From NCBI RefSeq assembly GCF_900115625.1, contig NZ_FOXD01000014.1, positions 1 to 64,000 on the forward strand: 64,000 bases of DNA, written 5' to 3'. A program made the position numbers and the translations under genes. The notes below the pieces were generated by a model, which did no database searches, had not been told where the DNA came from, and was given only the letters and a program-made list of their open reading frames with translations. This DNA comes from Salibacterium halotolerans. Its GTDB lineage: Bacteria; Bacillota; Bacilli; Bacillales; Marinococcaceae. How positions within the stretch are numbered: position 1 is the stretch's first letter; the number at the start of each line of letters is the position of its first letter. Positions 26,596 to 35,159 of this stretch are shown one piece after another.

Positions 26596-26787
26596 TCATG
26601 ACCATCTCCGGTTCAAATGGTATTTCCATGCCCGGTCAAGCTGCGCTTTCGCCTGTTTGACAGCCTGTTCCTTCTGTCCAGCCGATGAAGGTGCTTCCGG
26701 AGTGTTTAACATTTTCTCCGCGTTTCCGACCGCCTGTTCAATCTTCAGCAGCGATTGTAGCTTTTCTGTATTCAGTATATGCTGCAA
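26596..26787 (-). CDS. Small hypothetical protein
   Basis: A 63-residue protein starting at TTG 26787 (residues QHILNTEKLQSLLKIEQAV). GGGAGGGG lies about eight bases upstream and decides this start over a much longer frame that runs into the neighbouring gene's promoter. It is mostly helical and charged, with a middle SSAGQKEQAVKQAKAQ. No family is recognised. It converges with yneR (three bases apart) and follows ypsC at 64 bases. Confidence 0.6.
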   Translation of the reverse strand: MQHILNTEKLQSLLKIEQAVGNAEKMLNTPEAPSSAGQKEQAVKQAKAQLDRAWKYHLNRRWS

Positions 26788-26851
26788 ATCCTTTTCCCCT
26801 CCCTGAAAACATACTACCTTATAAGTATATACAGCGAAGGGGATCATTATG

Positions 26852-27991
26852 CTACATTTTTGGAGGTTTCTGCCCCCAGAATTGATAATAGTCGGTCTTG
26901 ATTTTCCCGTTATAGAGCTTTCTCTTCTTCGTGGCGCTGTTTCCGTAAAATGTTTCAAACGCTTCGTTCGATGTAAGAATGTAGACAGACCATGTATCCA
27001 GCGGACGGAATGCCTCCCCTATGTCCCGGTATAGGATCTCTGTTTCTTCTTTTCCGCTGAGCCGCTCACCATACGGAGGATTGGACACAAGACAGCCGTA
27101 AGACCTTCGCGCTGTGAAGTCGGATGCCTGCATCTGTTTAAAATTTACGACACCGTACAGCCCTGCCTCCATCGCATTTTCCTGAGCCAGCTCTACAATA
27201 CGATGATCTATGTCGGATCCCTGTATATCAAGCGGCTGATCGTATTCCGCTTTGTCTTCAGCCTCTTCTCTCGCCTCTTTCCACATATCGGTTCCAAGCC
27301 ACTGCCACGATTCCGCCGCGAATTCCCGGTTAAAACCGGGAGCAATCTGCTGACCGATTAAAGCGGCTTCAATGGGTATCGTCCCCGATCCACAGAATGG
27401 GTCGGCAAACGGCCGGTCCGGATGCCAGTTCGTCAGCATAACAAGAGATGCAGCGAGGGTTTCTTTCAGCGGAGCGGTATTTTGGACACTGCGGTATCCG
27501 CGTTTATGCAGACCTGCACCGGACGTGTCGATCGTCAGTGTAACTGTGTCCTTATGAAGCGCAGCTTCGATTTTATACAGCCCGCCGTTCTCGGGGAACC
27601 ACTCTTTTTGATACGTTTGCTTCAACCGTTCCACCACCGCTTTTTTGACAATCGACTGACAGTCCGGCACACTGTAAAGCGTTGATTTTACAGAACGGCC
27701 GACGACTGGAAACTCCGCATTGGCCGGGAGCAGCGTCTCCCATGGAACAGCTTTTGTTTTTTCAAACAGCTCATCAAACGATTCTGCCGTGAATTCGGCT
27801 GCTTTCAGTTTTACACGGTCGGCGGTGCGAAGCCACATGTTTGTTCTTGCTATGGCCTGCAGGGGCGCCTGGAACTCAATCCGTCCGTTCTCCACCTGAA
27901 CGTCCGAATAGCCGAGCGCTTTCACTTCCCGTGCAACGAGAGCTTCAAGCCCCATCGTTGCGGTTGCTATTAAGGTGACATGTTCACTCAT
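26852..27991 (-). CDS. ypsC: THUMP-domain RNA methyltransferase YpsC (RlmL/RlmK N2-guanine type)
   Basis: A 379-residue class I RNA methyltransferase. The N-terminal ferredoxin-like and THUMP domains (1-160) start VTLIATATMGLEALVAREVKALGY (cited in part: LIATATMGLEALVAREV). The Rossmann domain has DPFCGSGTIPIEAALIG (about 197), GSDIDHRIVELAQENA and the catalytic motif VSNPPYGERLSGKEE (about 305). Members make m2G in rRNA. It lies next to rnpB as in B. subtilis. GAGGAGCAGATGCA precedes the ATG. Confidence 0.93.
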   Translation of the reverse strand: MSEHVTLIATATMGLEALVAREVKALGYSDVQVENGRIEFQAPLQAIARTNMWLRTADRVKLKAAEFTAESFDELFEKTKAVPWETLLPANAEFPVVGRSVKSTLYSVPDCQSIVKKAVVERLKQTYQKEWFPENGGLYKIEAALHKDTVTLTIDTSGAGLHKRGYRSVQNTAPLKETLAASLVMLTNWHPDRPFADPFCGSGTIPIEAALIGQQIAPGFNREFAAESWQWLGTDMWKEAREEAEDKAEYDQPLDIQGSDIDHRIVELAQENAMEAGLYGVVNFKQMQASDFTARRSYGCLVSNPPYGERLSGKEETEILYRDIGEAFRPLDTWSVYILTSNEAFETFYGNSATKKRKLYNGKIKTDYYQFWGQKPPKM

Positions 27992-28042
27992 TGCATCTGC
28001 TCCTCTATGATACGGCTTTGATGGTGTCTTTCATTTATAAAG

Positions 28043-28065
28043 AAAAAACCCCTGTAACAGGGGTT
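28043..28065 (-). terminator. rnpB terminator
   Basis: AACCCCTGT and ACAGGGGTT form a perfect nine-base stem; on the minus strand it is followed by TTTTTTCTTT. Confidence 0.9.
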
Positions 28066-28069
28066 GACC

Positions 28070-28492
28070 GATGCCGTGACATTCATATAAGCCATGTTCT
28101 GTCCCGTTGTGCTGCCTGCGGTTCTTCACCTCGCACGCCGGTGGCAGTCATCTATCTGCAGGGAGATCATCCCTGCCCTTTCTTTCCGTTGATTTCCTTC
28201 CGAAAGGTTCCCCTACCAACATTTGGGTTTCCCGCTCGAGGGGTTTACCGCGTTCCACTCTGTTTGTTTCCAAACAGACTACGTCACTGTGGCACTTTAA
28301 AGGTAATACGGCCATATCCGGTTAGGACACAGGCCGATTCCCCGCCATCGATCCAAAACGTCGGACCGTCCCGGCTTATTTTTTCGCCGGGCACGAACAC
28401 TACAGCCGTCTCAGGCTGTGCGAGCATGGACTTTCCTCTACGCGTATCAGCGCAGCGACTGCCTGAATGTCAGCAGCACCATTTTACGGCAT
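28070..28492 (-). ncRNA. rnpB: RNase P RNA, Bacillus type B
   Basis: The catalytic RNA of RNase P, which trims the 5' ends of tRNAs. Recognised by GAGGAAAGTCCATGCTCGCA near the 5' side (28420-28440), the GAACGCGGTAAACCCCTCGA block at about 28230-28250, GAAACCCAAAT, and the closing ACAGAACATGGCTTATATGA. The ends pair as helix P1: ATGCCGT (rc at 28486-28492) with ACGGCAT (rc at 28071-28077). It sits between ypsC and the RNase H-like gene, close to gpsB, as in B. subtilis. Confidence 0.96.
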
Positions 28493-28497
28493 AGATT

Positions 28498-28526
28498 ATT
28501 ATATCCTTTTGTTCCTGGTTTGACAA
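28498..28526 (-). promoter_or_regulatory. rnpB promoter (sigma-A type)
   Basis: On the minus strand TTGTCA (28521-28526) and TATAAT (28498-28503) are separated by exactly 17 bases. Transcription would begin within a base or two of the P1 helix of rnpB. Confidence 0.85.
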
Positions 28527-28542
28527 GCCATGTCAGCAAAAT

Positions 28543-28944
28543 TCAGGAGGAACTTTTGTTCATCCGCACCGCTTTTTTCGACAGCTGGTCAGCGGTACGG
28601 TTGCGGGTGGACGGAATCCATTTGATAAAACACAGACTGCACTGCGCGAACAGGGTCAGCACTTCCTCAAGTCTCGGTCTGTAAAGCGGGTGCTTCGTAT
28701 ACTGCTTTTCTACTGCTTCATCGACGAGCTGGGAATCCGTATGAATCGACACACCTGCCCACTCCCGTTCCACACATAGTTTCAATGCTTCCCGCAGTGC
28801 GGCAAATTCGGCTTCGTGATTGCTCATCATTTCAAGAGGAACGGCGTGGTGTTCATCGTTTCCTTCCGGATTCACAACAAAAATTCCGGCGCCGGCCGGA
28901 CCGGGATTTCCTGCACTGGCTCCATCAATAAATAATTTGATCAA
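28543..28944 (-). CDS. RNase HI-like domain protein (YpeP-like)
   Basis: A 133-residue RNase H-fold protein. The acidic active-site residues are visible as FIDGASAGNPGPAG (Asp 7), NHEAEFAALREAL (Glu near 46), IHTDSQLVDEA (Asp near 70) and NRTADQLSKKA (Asp near 119). Such stand-alone domains cleave RNA in RNA-DNA hybrids in some relatives, though many are uncharacterised. The start is TTG at 28944, preceded by GGGGGG. It lies between gpsB and rnpB. The C-terminal MNKSSS is short and disordered. Confidence 0.88.
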   Translation of the reverse strand: MIKLFIDGASAGNPGPAGAGIFVVNPEGNDEHHAVPLEMMSNHEAEFAALREALKLCVEREWAGVSIHTDSQLVDEAVEKQYTKHPLYRPRLEEVLTLFAQCSLCFIKWIPSTRNRTADQLSKKAVRMNKSSS

Positions 28945-28962
28945 ACCGATCCCCCCGGTTGT

Positions 28963-29289
28963 TTATTGTTCATAAGATTTTTTCCCGAATACCTCTTTTT
29001 CAAGATTCGACAGACGCTTTAAAATATCATAATTCGTACCGCCGGCCTGAGGCATGCTCCGGTCAGGGGATTCTTCCTGGACTTGACTGTTCACGCGGGT
29101 TTCGCGGCGGGAACCGGAGCGGGCCTGTTCCAGCTGCTGTTCGAGATCCCTCACCCGTTGTTCATACGCTTCATAGTCCTGAATAACGGTATCGAGAAAT
29201 TGATCCACCTCGTCCTTATTGTAGCCTTTCATACTGCTTTTGAAATCTTTATCCAGAATATCTTTTCCTGTTAATTGAATATTATTCAT
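28963..29289 (-). CDS. gpsB: Cell-division regulator GpsB
   Basis: A 108-residue DivIVA-like protein that couples penicillin-binding protein traffic to septum and side-wall growth. The N-terminal lipid-binding coiled coil reads [35 protein letters not shown] (parts: [23 protein letters not shown]). The C-terminal motif [20 protein letters not shown] is diagnostic. The start at ATG 29289 is set by GGTGAAGG upstream; an earlier GTG in frame overlaps that site. A Gln/Arg-rich variable linker spans about residues 60-85. Confidence 0.94.
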   Translation of the reverse strand: MNNIQLTGKDILDKDFKSSMKGYNKDEVDQFLDTVIQDYEAYEQRVRDLEQQLEQARSGSRRETRVNSQVQEESPDRSMPQAGGTNYDILKRLSNLEKEVFGKKSYEQ

Positions 29290-29385
29290 TGCATCCTTCA
29301 CCCCGAAAACATAAGCTTTTTGATAGAAGTAGATATTCTTTATTTTTTCAAACCTTCACTGAAAAGTCAATTTTCATTCGTTTTA

Positions 29386-29949
29386 CTATTCGATATCATC
29401 CGCCATCCGCAGCATTTCTTCCTCCACTGTCTGCTGCAGATCATCCGGAGTAATGCGGTACACAGGATAATGGCCGGCAGATGACCTGCGCCCGGCCGCC
29501 TCCAGATAGTACTCCGGGCTTCCGGGCTGGTCTTCGGTGTATAACACAAGAAGAGCATCGGTTTTCATGATGATGAAATCGTTTTTGGCGCGGAGCTGTC
29601 CCGGATTTTCATATTCTTTTTTTGAAACAGCTTCCGAATAGTCGGCTTCAGCGATGATCTTCTGATACCGCTCTTTCGCGTGATCGGGCCAGATGCTGTC
29701 CTGGTGGAGAAACGGTGGCAGTACGGCAAGTCGGAGGCTGCATCCTTCCTGCTTTAATTCCATCACCACTTCCGCCGCCCACTGCTCCACACCAGGCTGG
29801 CCGGATACGACTACCCATTCCAGTCCCTGTTCCAGAAATCCTGAAATACGTGCCTTAACTGTTTTTTTAATATAGCCGATTTCCTCGGCTTCGGGGTTGA
29901 AAATCCCCAGTTCACGTGGTTTATACCCGCTTACAGCAAGCACTTTCAT
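29386..29949 (-). CDS. ypsA: SLOG-family protein YpsA (DUF1273)
   Basis: A 187-residue Rossmann-like protein of the YpsA/SLOG group, proposed to bind a nucleotide-derived ligand and linked in B. subtilis to cell-division inhibition together with GpsB. Motifs seen: VLAVSGYKPRELGIF at the start, WVVVSGQPGVEQWAAEVVMEL (parts: VVVSGQPGVEQWA), the strand LRLAVLPPF and LLVLYTEDQPGSPEYYLEAA. GGAGGG lies eight bases before the ATG at 29949. It is 96 bases upstream of gpsB on the same strand, keeping the ypsA-gpsB pairing. Confidence 0.9.
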   Translation of the reverse strand: MKVLAVSGYKPRELGIFNPEAEEIGYIKKTVKARISGFLEQGLEWVVVSGQPGVEQWAAEVVMELKQEGCSLRLAVLPPFLHQDSIWPDHAKERYQKIIAEADYSEAVSKKEYENPGQLRAKNDFIIMKTDALLVLYTEDQPGSPEYYLEAAGRRSSAGHYPVYRITPDDLQQTVEEEMLRMADDIE

Positions 29950-30114
29950 GATCATTTCCCTCCGTTATTTCCCTCAGCCGCAGCGGAATCTTTTCTTTTT
30001 TCGACAATACTTTTCATCCAATTAGAGATAAAAAGAAAGAGGCATTGTCCAAACGTGTTGATTTAACACGGATTGCAGAGGTTTATGCGCTTGCCCGGGA
30101 AATAATGAAATGCT

Positions 30115-31359
30115 TCATTTCCCCGGACGTATTTTGCCGGCCAGCCGTTTCTCGCGCTTGTCCAGATCGTCCCGAAGCTCTGTAACCGTGGAAACAGCAC
30201 GCGCCGCACCAGTGTAATGCAGCGCTTTTTCCGGATCTTTGCATTCGTGTTCCATATATTTAGCCAGCTCCACTGCTGATTCGGCTGCGTATGCTCCGCC
30301 GCTTTGCAGGACCGTTTCTAAATAGGGGAAGGCTTCAGCAGTTTGCTGCTGTTTTTTCAAAACGAGGGCAAGAGCATAATCATAGGCAGCCTGCCATTCC
30401 TCTGATGTGTGCCGTGCTTTCTCATAACACCACACCGCTTTGTCCCATTCTTTCACCTGCTCAAACCAGCGCCCGATTTCGTATGTTTCCTCCGGAGTCG
30501 TTCCCCCTTCCAGAACACGTTCGGACAGTTCAATATAAAGTGAAATTAACGAGAGTACATCCTGCTCGTTGTGTTCGATCACCCCTTCGATTAAGACGGG
30601 ATTCTGTTCTCTCAGATAATCGAAGTAAAGCATCGGAGCAAGATAGCCCGGCGTGTCATTTTCCCGAATGATGCCGAGAACTTCCTCTTCCACCACCGAC
30701 AGACGGCAAGACGGCAGCACTCGTTTAAACAGGCGTCTTGCCGCGTGAAGCAGATCAAAATGTCCGAAATCGGGAAGCTTCGGAACCTCATGACGCACAA
30801 AAGTATGTCTTGTTTTCACCTGGGGCCAGTCGAAAGCTTTCCCATTGTACGTCGCGAGGTGATGAATGGAGTGCTCCATCTCCGTTAAAAAGTGGTAATA
30901 AAGGGCGGCCTCTGACTCCGGACCGGGCAGAAAATACTGCGTGACATGCACGCGTTCCTCCGAGAACCATGCTCCGCCGAGCAGGTATATCATGTTCCCG
31001 GCTCCGCCGTTAAGCCCGGTGGTTTCTGTGTCAAAAAAAAGCAGATCCTGCGGGCGGCGGCCGGATGGACGGAGTGGGTGATCCGCCAGTTCCCGCCCCC
31101 ATCGTTCAAATATCTGGAAGATACTGCCGAGCCGGCGGCGCCCGTGCCGGTAATCAAGACTGTACTGTTTTTCGCGCCGCAGCACGTACTGTTCATCAAG
31201 ATACAACGGGACAGCGTCCATCTCTTTCCATTTATCTAGAAACGGAATCTCCTGCTGCGGATTTTCCTTCTGTTTTGTCTGTCCATGTTCCTCCGCCTTT
31301 TCAGCAGGCTCATGGCTCATATGATGTTTCATCCGGTTCAGCTTATGTTTCAGCTTCAA
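30115..31359 (-). CDS. mrfB: MrfB/YprB, RNase H-like exonuclease of the mitomycin repair pathway
   Basis: A 414-residue protein. Residues 1-45 are a basic, charged tail. A DnaQ-like/RNase H-like exonuclease domain (about 100-270) has DLLFFDTETTGLNGGAGNMIYLLG (part: FFDTETTGLNG), ATYNGKAFDWPQVKTRH and EHNEQDVLSLISLY, supplying the DEDD acidic residues. TPR-like helices follow (about 280-400). In B. subtilis MrfB works with the helicase MrfA to excise mitomycin-type DNA adducts independently of UvrABC. The TTG start at 31359 overlaps the mrfA end by 17 bases, with GAGGAGG upstream, so the pair is coupled. Confidence 0.92.
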   Translation of the reverse strand: MKLKHKLNRMKHHMSHEPAEKAEEHGQTKQKENPQQEIPFLDKWKEMDAVPLYLDEQYVLRREKQYSLDYRHGRRRLGSIFQIFERWGRELADHPLRPSGRRPQDLLFFDTETTGLNGGAGNMIYLLGGAWFSEERVHVTQYFLPGPESEAALYYHFLTEMEHSIHHLATYNGKAFDWPQVKTRHTFVRHEVPKLPDFGHFDLLHAARRLFKRVLPSCRLSVVEEEVLGIIRENDTPGYLAPMLYFDYLREQNPVLIEGVIEHNEQDVLSLISLYIELSERVLEGGTTPEETYEIGRWFEQVKEWDKAVWCYEKARHTSEEWQAAYDYALALVLKKQQQTAEAFPYLETVLQSGGAYAAESAVELAKYMEHECKDPEKALHYTGAARAVSTVTELRDDLDKREKRLAGKIRPGK

Positions 31360-33640
31360 TCTGCCGTTCCTCCTCTAAGATACGTATCAGACGCAGGGAC
31401 AGCCATTTTGCTTCTTCATCAAGATTCAAGTCCGAACCGACACACGACGGACAACCCGATGTGCAGGGGCATGACGTAATCAGTTTCCGGCAGTCATTCA
31501 GGATATTTTTCATATCACGGTGAACCGCCGAAGAGAGCCCCACCCCGCCTGGATACCTATCGTATAGGAAAATCGTCGGCCGTTCGGAGTGCGTGGCCTT
31601 CATCTGCGGTACGACATGAAGGTCACTGCGGTCGCACATCACATGAATGGGAGCGGTGTGGCGCAAAACATTGGCACACCCTATCAATGCCTGTTCAAGC
31701 GAGTTCTTTCCGAACTCATTTACTGTTTCTTCAGGAAAGCTGAGCCAGCATGCATTCGTGTGCAGCTCTTCTTCCGGCAGATGGATCGGGCCTGACCCGA
31801 TATTTTCAAAGGTCGTCATTTTTATTTTTTTGAAAATCGTTGCTTTCGCGTTCACCATGACGTCGCCGAATGCTGTTATAAACGACGGGTAGTCGGTTCT
31901 TTTATCTTCTTCGAGCACCTTCAGATCTACCGCAAGATTGGCATCAGTGTAGTACTCCACTTCTACTTCCTCCACGTAGGCTTTCTTTTCGTCCCAGTCA
32001 AGCTCCCTTACCTGATACTGAATACCCTGATGAAGGTAGATGGCGTTATCGTGCAGCAGCGTCATCGCACTGAAGCGGTCCATCTCCCCGATTACTTTCG
32101 CGGAACCGGTCTCGGTCTGGTCGATAATGACGACGTTTTCCTGAGAAGCGGAGCGAAGGCTGACGCCGTGAGCCGGAAAGGCCTCATTCATCCAGTACCA
32201 TTTATGCCCCCGCGGATGAAGGACCTGTTCTTCGGAGAGGTAATCAAGCACCTCCCGAATATCGACCCCGTCAAACGTTTCTCCTTCGTGAAACGGCAGT
32301 TCAAATGCAGCACACTTCACATGATCGACGAGAATAATCAGGTTATCCGGATCAGTCCGCGCCGACTCCGGATTCTGTTCCAGAAAAAAATCCGGCTGCT
32401 GGATCATATACTGGTCGACCGGGGTGGAATTTGCCACCATTACAATCAAAGACTCATCCTGTCTTCTGCCGGCACGTCCGGCCTGCTGCCAGGTGCTTGC
32501 AACGGAACCCGGGTACCCTGTCATCAGACACACCTGCAGCTGACCGATATCCACGCCCAGCTCCAGCGCGTTGGTACTCACAACACCCATCACATCACCG
32601 GTGCGCAGCCCGTTTTCGATCTCACGGCGCTGTTTCGGCAGATAGCCGCCTCGGTATCCCTGTATCGATTTCGGGCCAAGCTCTTTTTTAACGAGCTGCT
32701 GAAGATGGGTTAAAATTACTTCCACGGTGACCCTGCTTCTGGCAAACACTATTGTCTGAATGTTCTCTTTCAAAAAACGGGCAGCAAGTGTATTAACCTC
32801 TGATACCGCACCCTTTCGGATATTTAATGCTTCATGAACAACAGGTGGATTGTAGAAAACAAAATGTTTTTTTCCGCGCGGAGCGCCGTTTTCATCAATT
32901 AAGTGAAATGGTTCGCCCGTCAGTGTTTCGGCCAGTTCACGGGGGTTGGCGATAGTGGCGGAGGTGCAGATAAACACCGGCGAACTTCCATAATACTCCG
33001 CGATGCGCTTGAGCCGGCGGAGAACGTTGGCGGTATGACTGCCGAACACACCCCGGTACGTGTGAATCTCGTCTATCACAATGTATTTCAGATTTTCAAA
33101 AAGAGAAACCCATTTCGTATGATGCGGCAGAACGGCCGAATGAAGCATATCCGGGTTGGTCATGACAACGTGACCGGCTTTTCTGATCACCTGCCTGATG
33201 CCTGCATCGGTATCCCCGTCATACGTATAACTGCGTATATCCTCTCCCATATCTTCTATTAATTCATTCATCTCACTTTTCTGGTCCTGGGCGAGTGCTT
33301 TGGTCGGAAACAGATACAGCGCCCTGCTTTCCTTATCTTCCAAAATGGACTGCAGAACAGGAAGATTGTAGCAGAGTGTTTTACCGGAAGCGGTGGGAGT
33401 GACAGCCACGGTATTCCGCCGTTCTGCGCCGCTTTTCTGCAGTGCTTCAGCCTGATGAATATACAACTCTGATATACCGCGCTGTTCGAGCGCTTTTCTC
33501 AGTCTGGTGTCAAGCGTTTCGGGAAACGGGGACGTTCTGGGTGGTTTTTCATCTATCGTATGCCAGTATTCGATTCGCTGCCCCATCTCCGGGTCATTTT
33601 TCATCCAGTCCATGACTTGTTGAAGGTTCTGCTTTTGCAT
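31343..33640 (-). CDS. mrfA: MrfA/YprA, DEAD-box DNA helicase with DUF1998 zinc domain
   Basis: A 765-residue superfamily 2 helicase. RecA domain 1 carries VTPTASGKTLCYNLP (Walker A), DEIHTYRGVFGSH and STSATI-type CTSATIANPREL. RecA domain 2 carries VVSTNALELGVDIG and QQAGRAGRRQDESL. The DUF1998 region at the end has the four-Cys cluster TSCPCTSGCPSCVGS. MrfA unwinds 3'-5' and partners MrfB in repair of mitomycin C damage. The ATG at 33640 is chosen because GAGGTG lies eight bases upstream; the longer frame has no site. Its length fits the family (about 750). Confidence 0.94.
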   Translation of the reverse strand: MQKQNLQQVMDWMKNDPEMGQRIEYWHTIDEKPPRTSPFPETLDTRLRKALEQRGISELYIHQAEALQKSGAERRNTVAVTPTASGKTLCYNLPVLQSILEDKESRALYLFPTKALAQDQKSEMNELIEDMGEDIRSYTYDGDTDAGIRQVIRKAGHVVMTNPDMLHSAVLPHHTKWVSLFENLKYIVIDEIHTYRGVFGSHTANVLRRLKRIAEYYGSSPVFICTSATIANPRELAETLTGEPFHLIDENGAPRGKKHFVFYNPPVVHEALNIRKGAVSEVNTLAARFLKENIQTIVFARSRVTVEVILTHLQQLVKKELGPKSIQGYRGGYLPKQRREIENGLRTGDVMGVVSTNALELGVDIGQLQVCLMTGYPGSVASTWQQAGRAGRRQDESLIVMVANSTPVDQYMIQQPDFFLEQNPESARTDPDNLIILVDHVKCAAFELPFHEGETFDGVDIREVLDYLSEEQVLHPRGHKWYWMNEAFPAHGVSLRSASQENVVIIDQTETGSAKVIGEMDRFSAMTLLHDNAIYLHQGIQYQVRELDWDEKKAYVEEVEVEYYTDANLAVDLKVLEEDKRTDYPSFITAFGDVMVNAKATIFKKIKMTTFENIGSGPIHLPEEELHTNACWLSFPEETVNEFGKNSLEQALIGCANVLRHTAPIHVMCDRSDLHVVPQMKATHSERPTIFLYDRYPGGVGLSSAVHRDMKNILNDCRKLITSCPCTSGCPSCVGSDLNLDEEAKWLSLRLIRILEEERQIEAET

Positions 33641-33771
33641 GCATTCGTTCACCTCGATGCTTCCATTATACCGAATATACGTTTGATTTCCAACGCATTC
33701 ACACCGATAAATAAAATCCAGGCAGAAACCTTCTGTACGTATACCTGCGCCATTGTAATAGTACAGTAAGC

Positions 33772-33801
33772 AAAAAAACAATAACGGCTGCCCGTTATTG
33801 T
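33772..33801 (-). terminator. Terminator of the small 32-residue gene
   Basis: ACAATAACGG (33778-33787) pairs with CCGTTATTGT (33792-33801); on the minus strand it continues into TTTTTTTG. It lies 26 bases after the stop of the small gene and before mrfA. Confidence 0.88.
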
Positions 33802-33827
33802 AAAAGAGTAAAGATCGAAACCGTTAT

Positions 33828-33926
33828 TTATCTGATGGTGTGATAGTCATTGATCATCTCGAGAATGGTTTCCTCTTCCTGAACATTTCCGCCCTGCTGT
33901 TTCATCCATGTGCCGGTGGGCTTCAT
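33828..33926 (-). CDS. Putative 32-residue small protein
   Basis: A short frame starting MKPTGTWMKQQGG and ending NDYHTIR, with a helical acidic middle (EEETILEMIND). GGAGGAGTGATC lies upstream of the ATG at 33926, and its own strong terminator is at 33772-33801, so it looks like an independent mini-gene between cheV and mrfA. No family is recognised. It could also be a small RNA with an accidental frame; the good ribosome binding site favours translation. Confidence 0.55.
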   Translation of the reverse strand: MKPTGTWMKQQGGNVQEEETILEMINDYHTIR

Positions 33927-34053
33927 CAAGCTGATCACTCCTCCATCTGTTGAATTGTTGTACTATACTGTTCATTATACAAAGTTGTTATAAAACAGTC
34001 AACTTCTTTTTCAGAAATTTTCTAACAACCAAGCTGAAAAAGCCCATGCAACA

Positions 34054-34101
34054 TAAAAAACCGGGCGATGATGCCTTTGCGGCAGATAATCATCGTCCGG
34101 T
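34054..34101 (-). terminator. cheV terminator
   Basis: ACCGGGCGATGAT (34060-34072) pairs with ATCATCGTCCGGT (34089-34101), followed on the minus strand by TTTTTTA. It lies 40 bases after the cheV stop. Confidence 0.88.
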
Positions 34102-34140
34102 ATATTATCCGGGATTTTCAATTTTCACAACATGAATCGG

Positions 34141-35049
34141 CTATTCACTTAAGATCATGGAATCGATGCGGTCTACCAGATTCACTATTTCCGGTTTGCT
34201 TATCTGAGCATCTGCTCCGACTTTTTCCCCTTTGTGGTAAAGGTCCTCTGTAATCAGGGATGAGAAAATAACGACAGGCACCTGTTTAAAAGCAGGATGA
34301 TTTTTCACCTTGGACGTTAGATGATGCCCGTCCATTCTCGGCATTTCAAGATCTGTAATAATGAGGTCCGGAAGGGTGGATGGATCTTCTTCTTTCGATT
34401 CAATAAAATCCCAGGCTTCTCTGCCATCTTCGTAGACATAGGAGTTCACGTAACCAGCCTGTTCCAGAACATCTTCAAGCATCTGTCTGAGTATCGGTGA
34501 ATCCTCCACAATCATCAGCTGCTTTTGTGTCCGGTCTTTGTATTGAATACTTTTTCCTTTTGGTAGACTGACTCCGGATTCCGGCGCAATATCCATGACA
34601 ATTTTCTCATAATCCAGCAGCAGAGATATGTTTTCCTCCATTTTCACAATACCGATTGTATTGGCGTCATGACCCTGGGACAGTTCTCCGGGTTTTTCAA
34701 TCTGTTCCCAGGAGATACGGTGAATCCTGGAAACGGCATGTACATGAAACGCTACTTTCATTTGATTCAGTTCTGAAATGATAAACTTATCGTTATAAGG
34801 ATCTTCCGAGGGCGGATAGCCGAGAACTTTGGCCAGGTCCACTACCGGAATGACCTCCTCTCTAAGACGCACCACCCCTTCAAGATGTTCGTGGCGGTTC
34901 GGCGTTTCCGTCACTTCGACCGGTTGTATAATCTCTCTCACCTTTAGAACATTGATTCCGAACATCCCGCTTCCCACATTGAACATTACGATTTCGAGCT
35001 CATTCGTACCGCTTTCGAGCAGAATATCGGTTTGATTTGTAAGTGCCAC
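34141..35049 (-). CDS. cheV: Chemotaxis coupling protein CheV
   Basis: A 302-residue two-domain protein. The CheW-like domain (about 10-160) opens LLESGTNELEIVMFNVGSGMFGINVLKVREII (part: GTNELEIVMFNV). The receiver domain (about 175-300) has LMIVEDSPILRQML, the phospho-Asp in LIITDLEMPRMDG and the Lys in AQISKPE. It couples receptors to the CheA kinase and adapts by phosphorylation. The GTG at 35049 is preferred: GGGGGT lies seven bases before it, whereas an in-frame TTG 15 bases further up overlaps this site. It is isolated from other chemotaxis genes, as in B. subtilis. Confidence 0.94.
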   Translation of the reverse strand: MALTNQTDILLESGTNELEIVMFNVGSGMFGINVLKVREIIQPVEVTETPNRHEHLEGVVRLREEVIPVVDLAKVLGYPPSEDPYNDKFIISELNQMKVAFHVHAVSRIHRISWEQIEKPGELSQGHDANTIGIVKMEENISLLLDYEKIVMDIAPESGVSLPKGKSIQYKDRTQKQLMIVEDSPILRQMLEDVLEQAGYVNSYVYEDGREAWDFIESKEEDPSTLPDLIITDLEMPRMDGHHLTSKVKNHPAFKQVPVVIFSSLITEDLYHKGEKVGADAQISKPEIVNLVDRIDSMILSE

Positions 35050-35159
35050 GCTTTTTACCCCCAACTATGCACAGAGCATTAGTACTTTTGTCTCTATTTT
35101 ACCGGATTAACAGCGAACTGCAAGATGATTTTCTATTTTTTTGCTAAAATAAAACTTTT

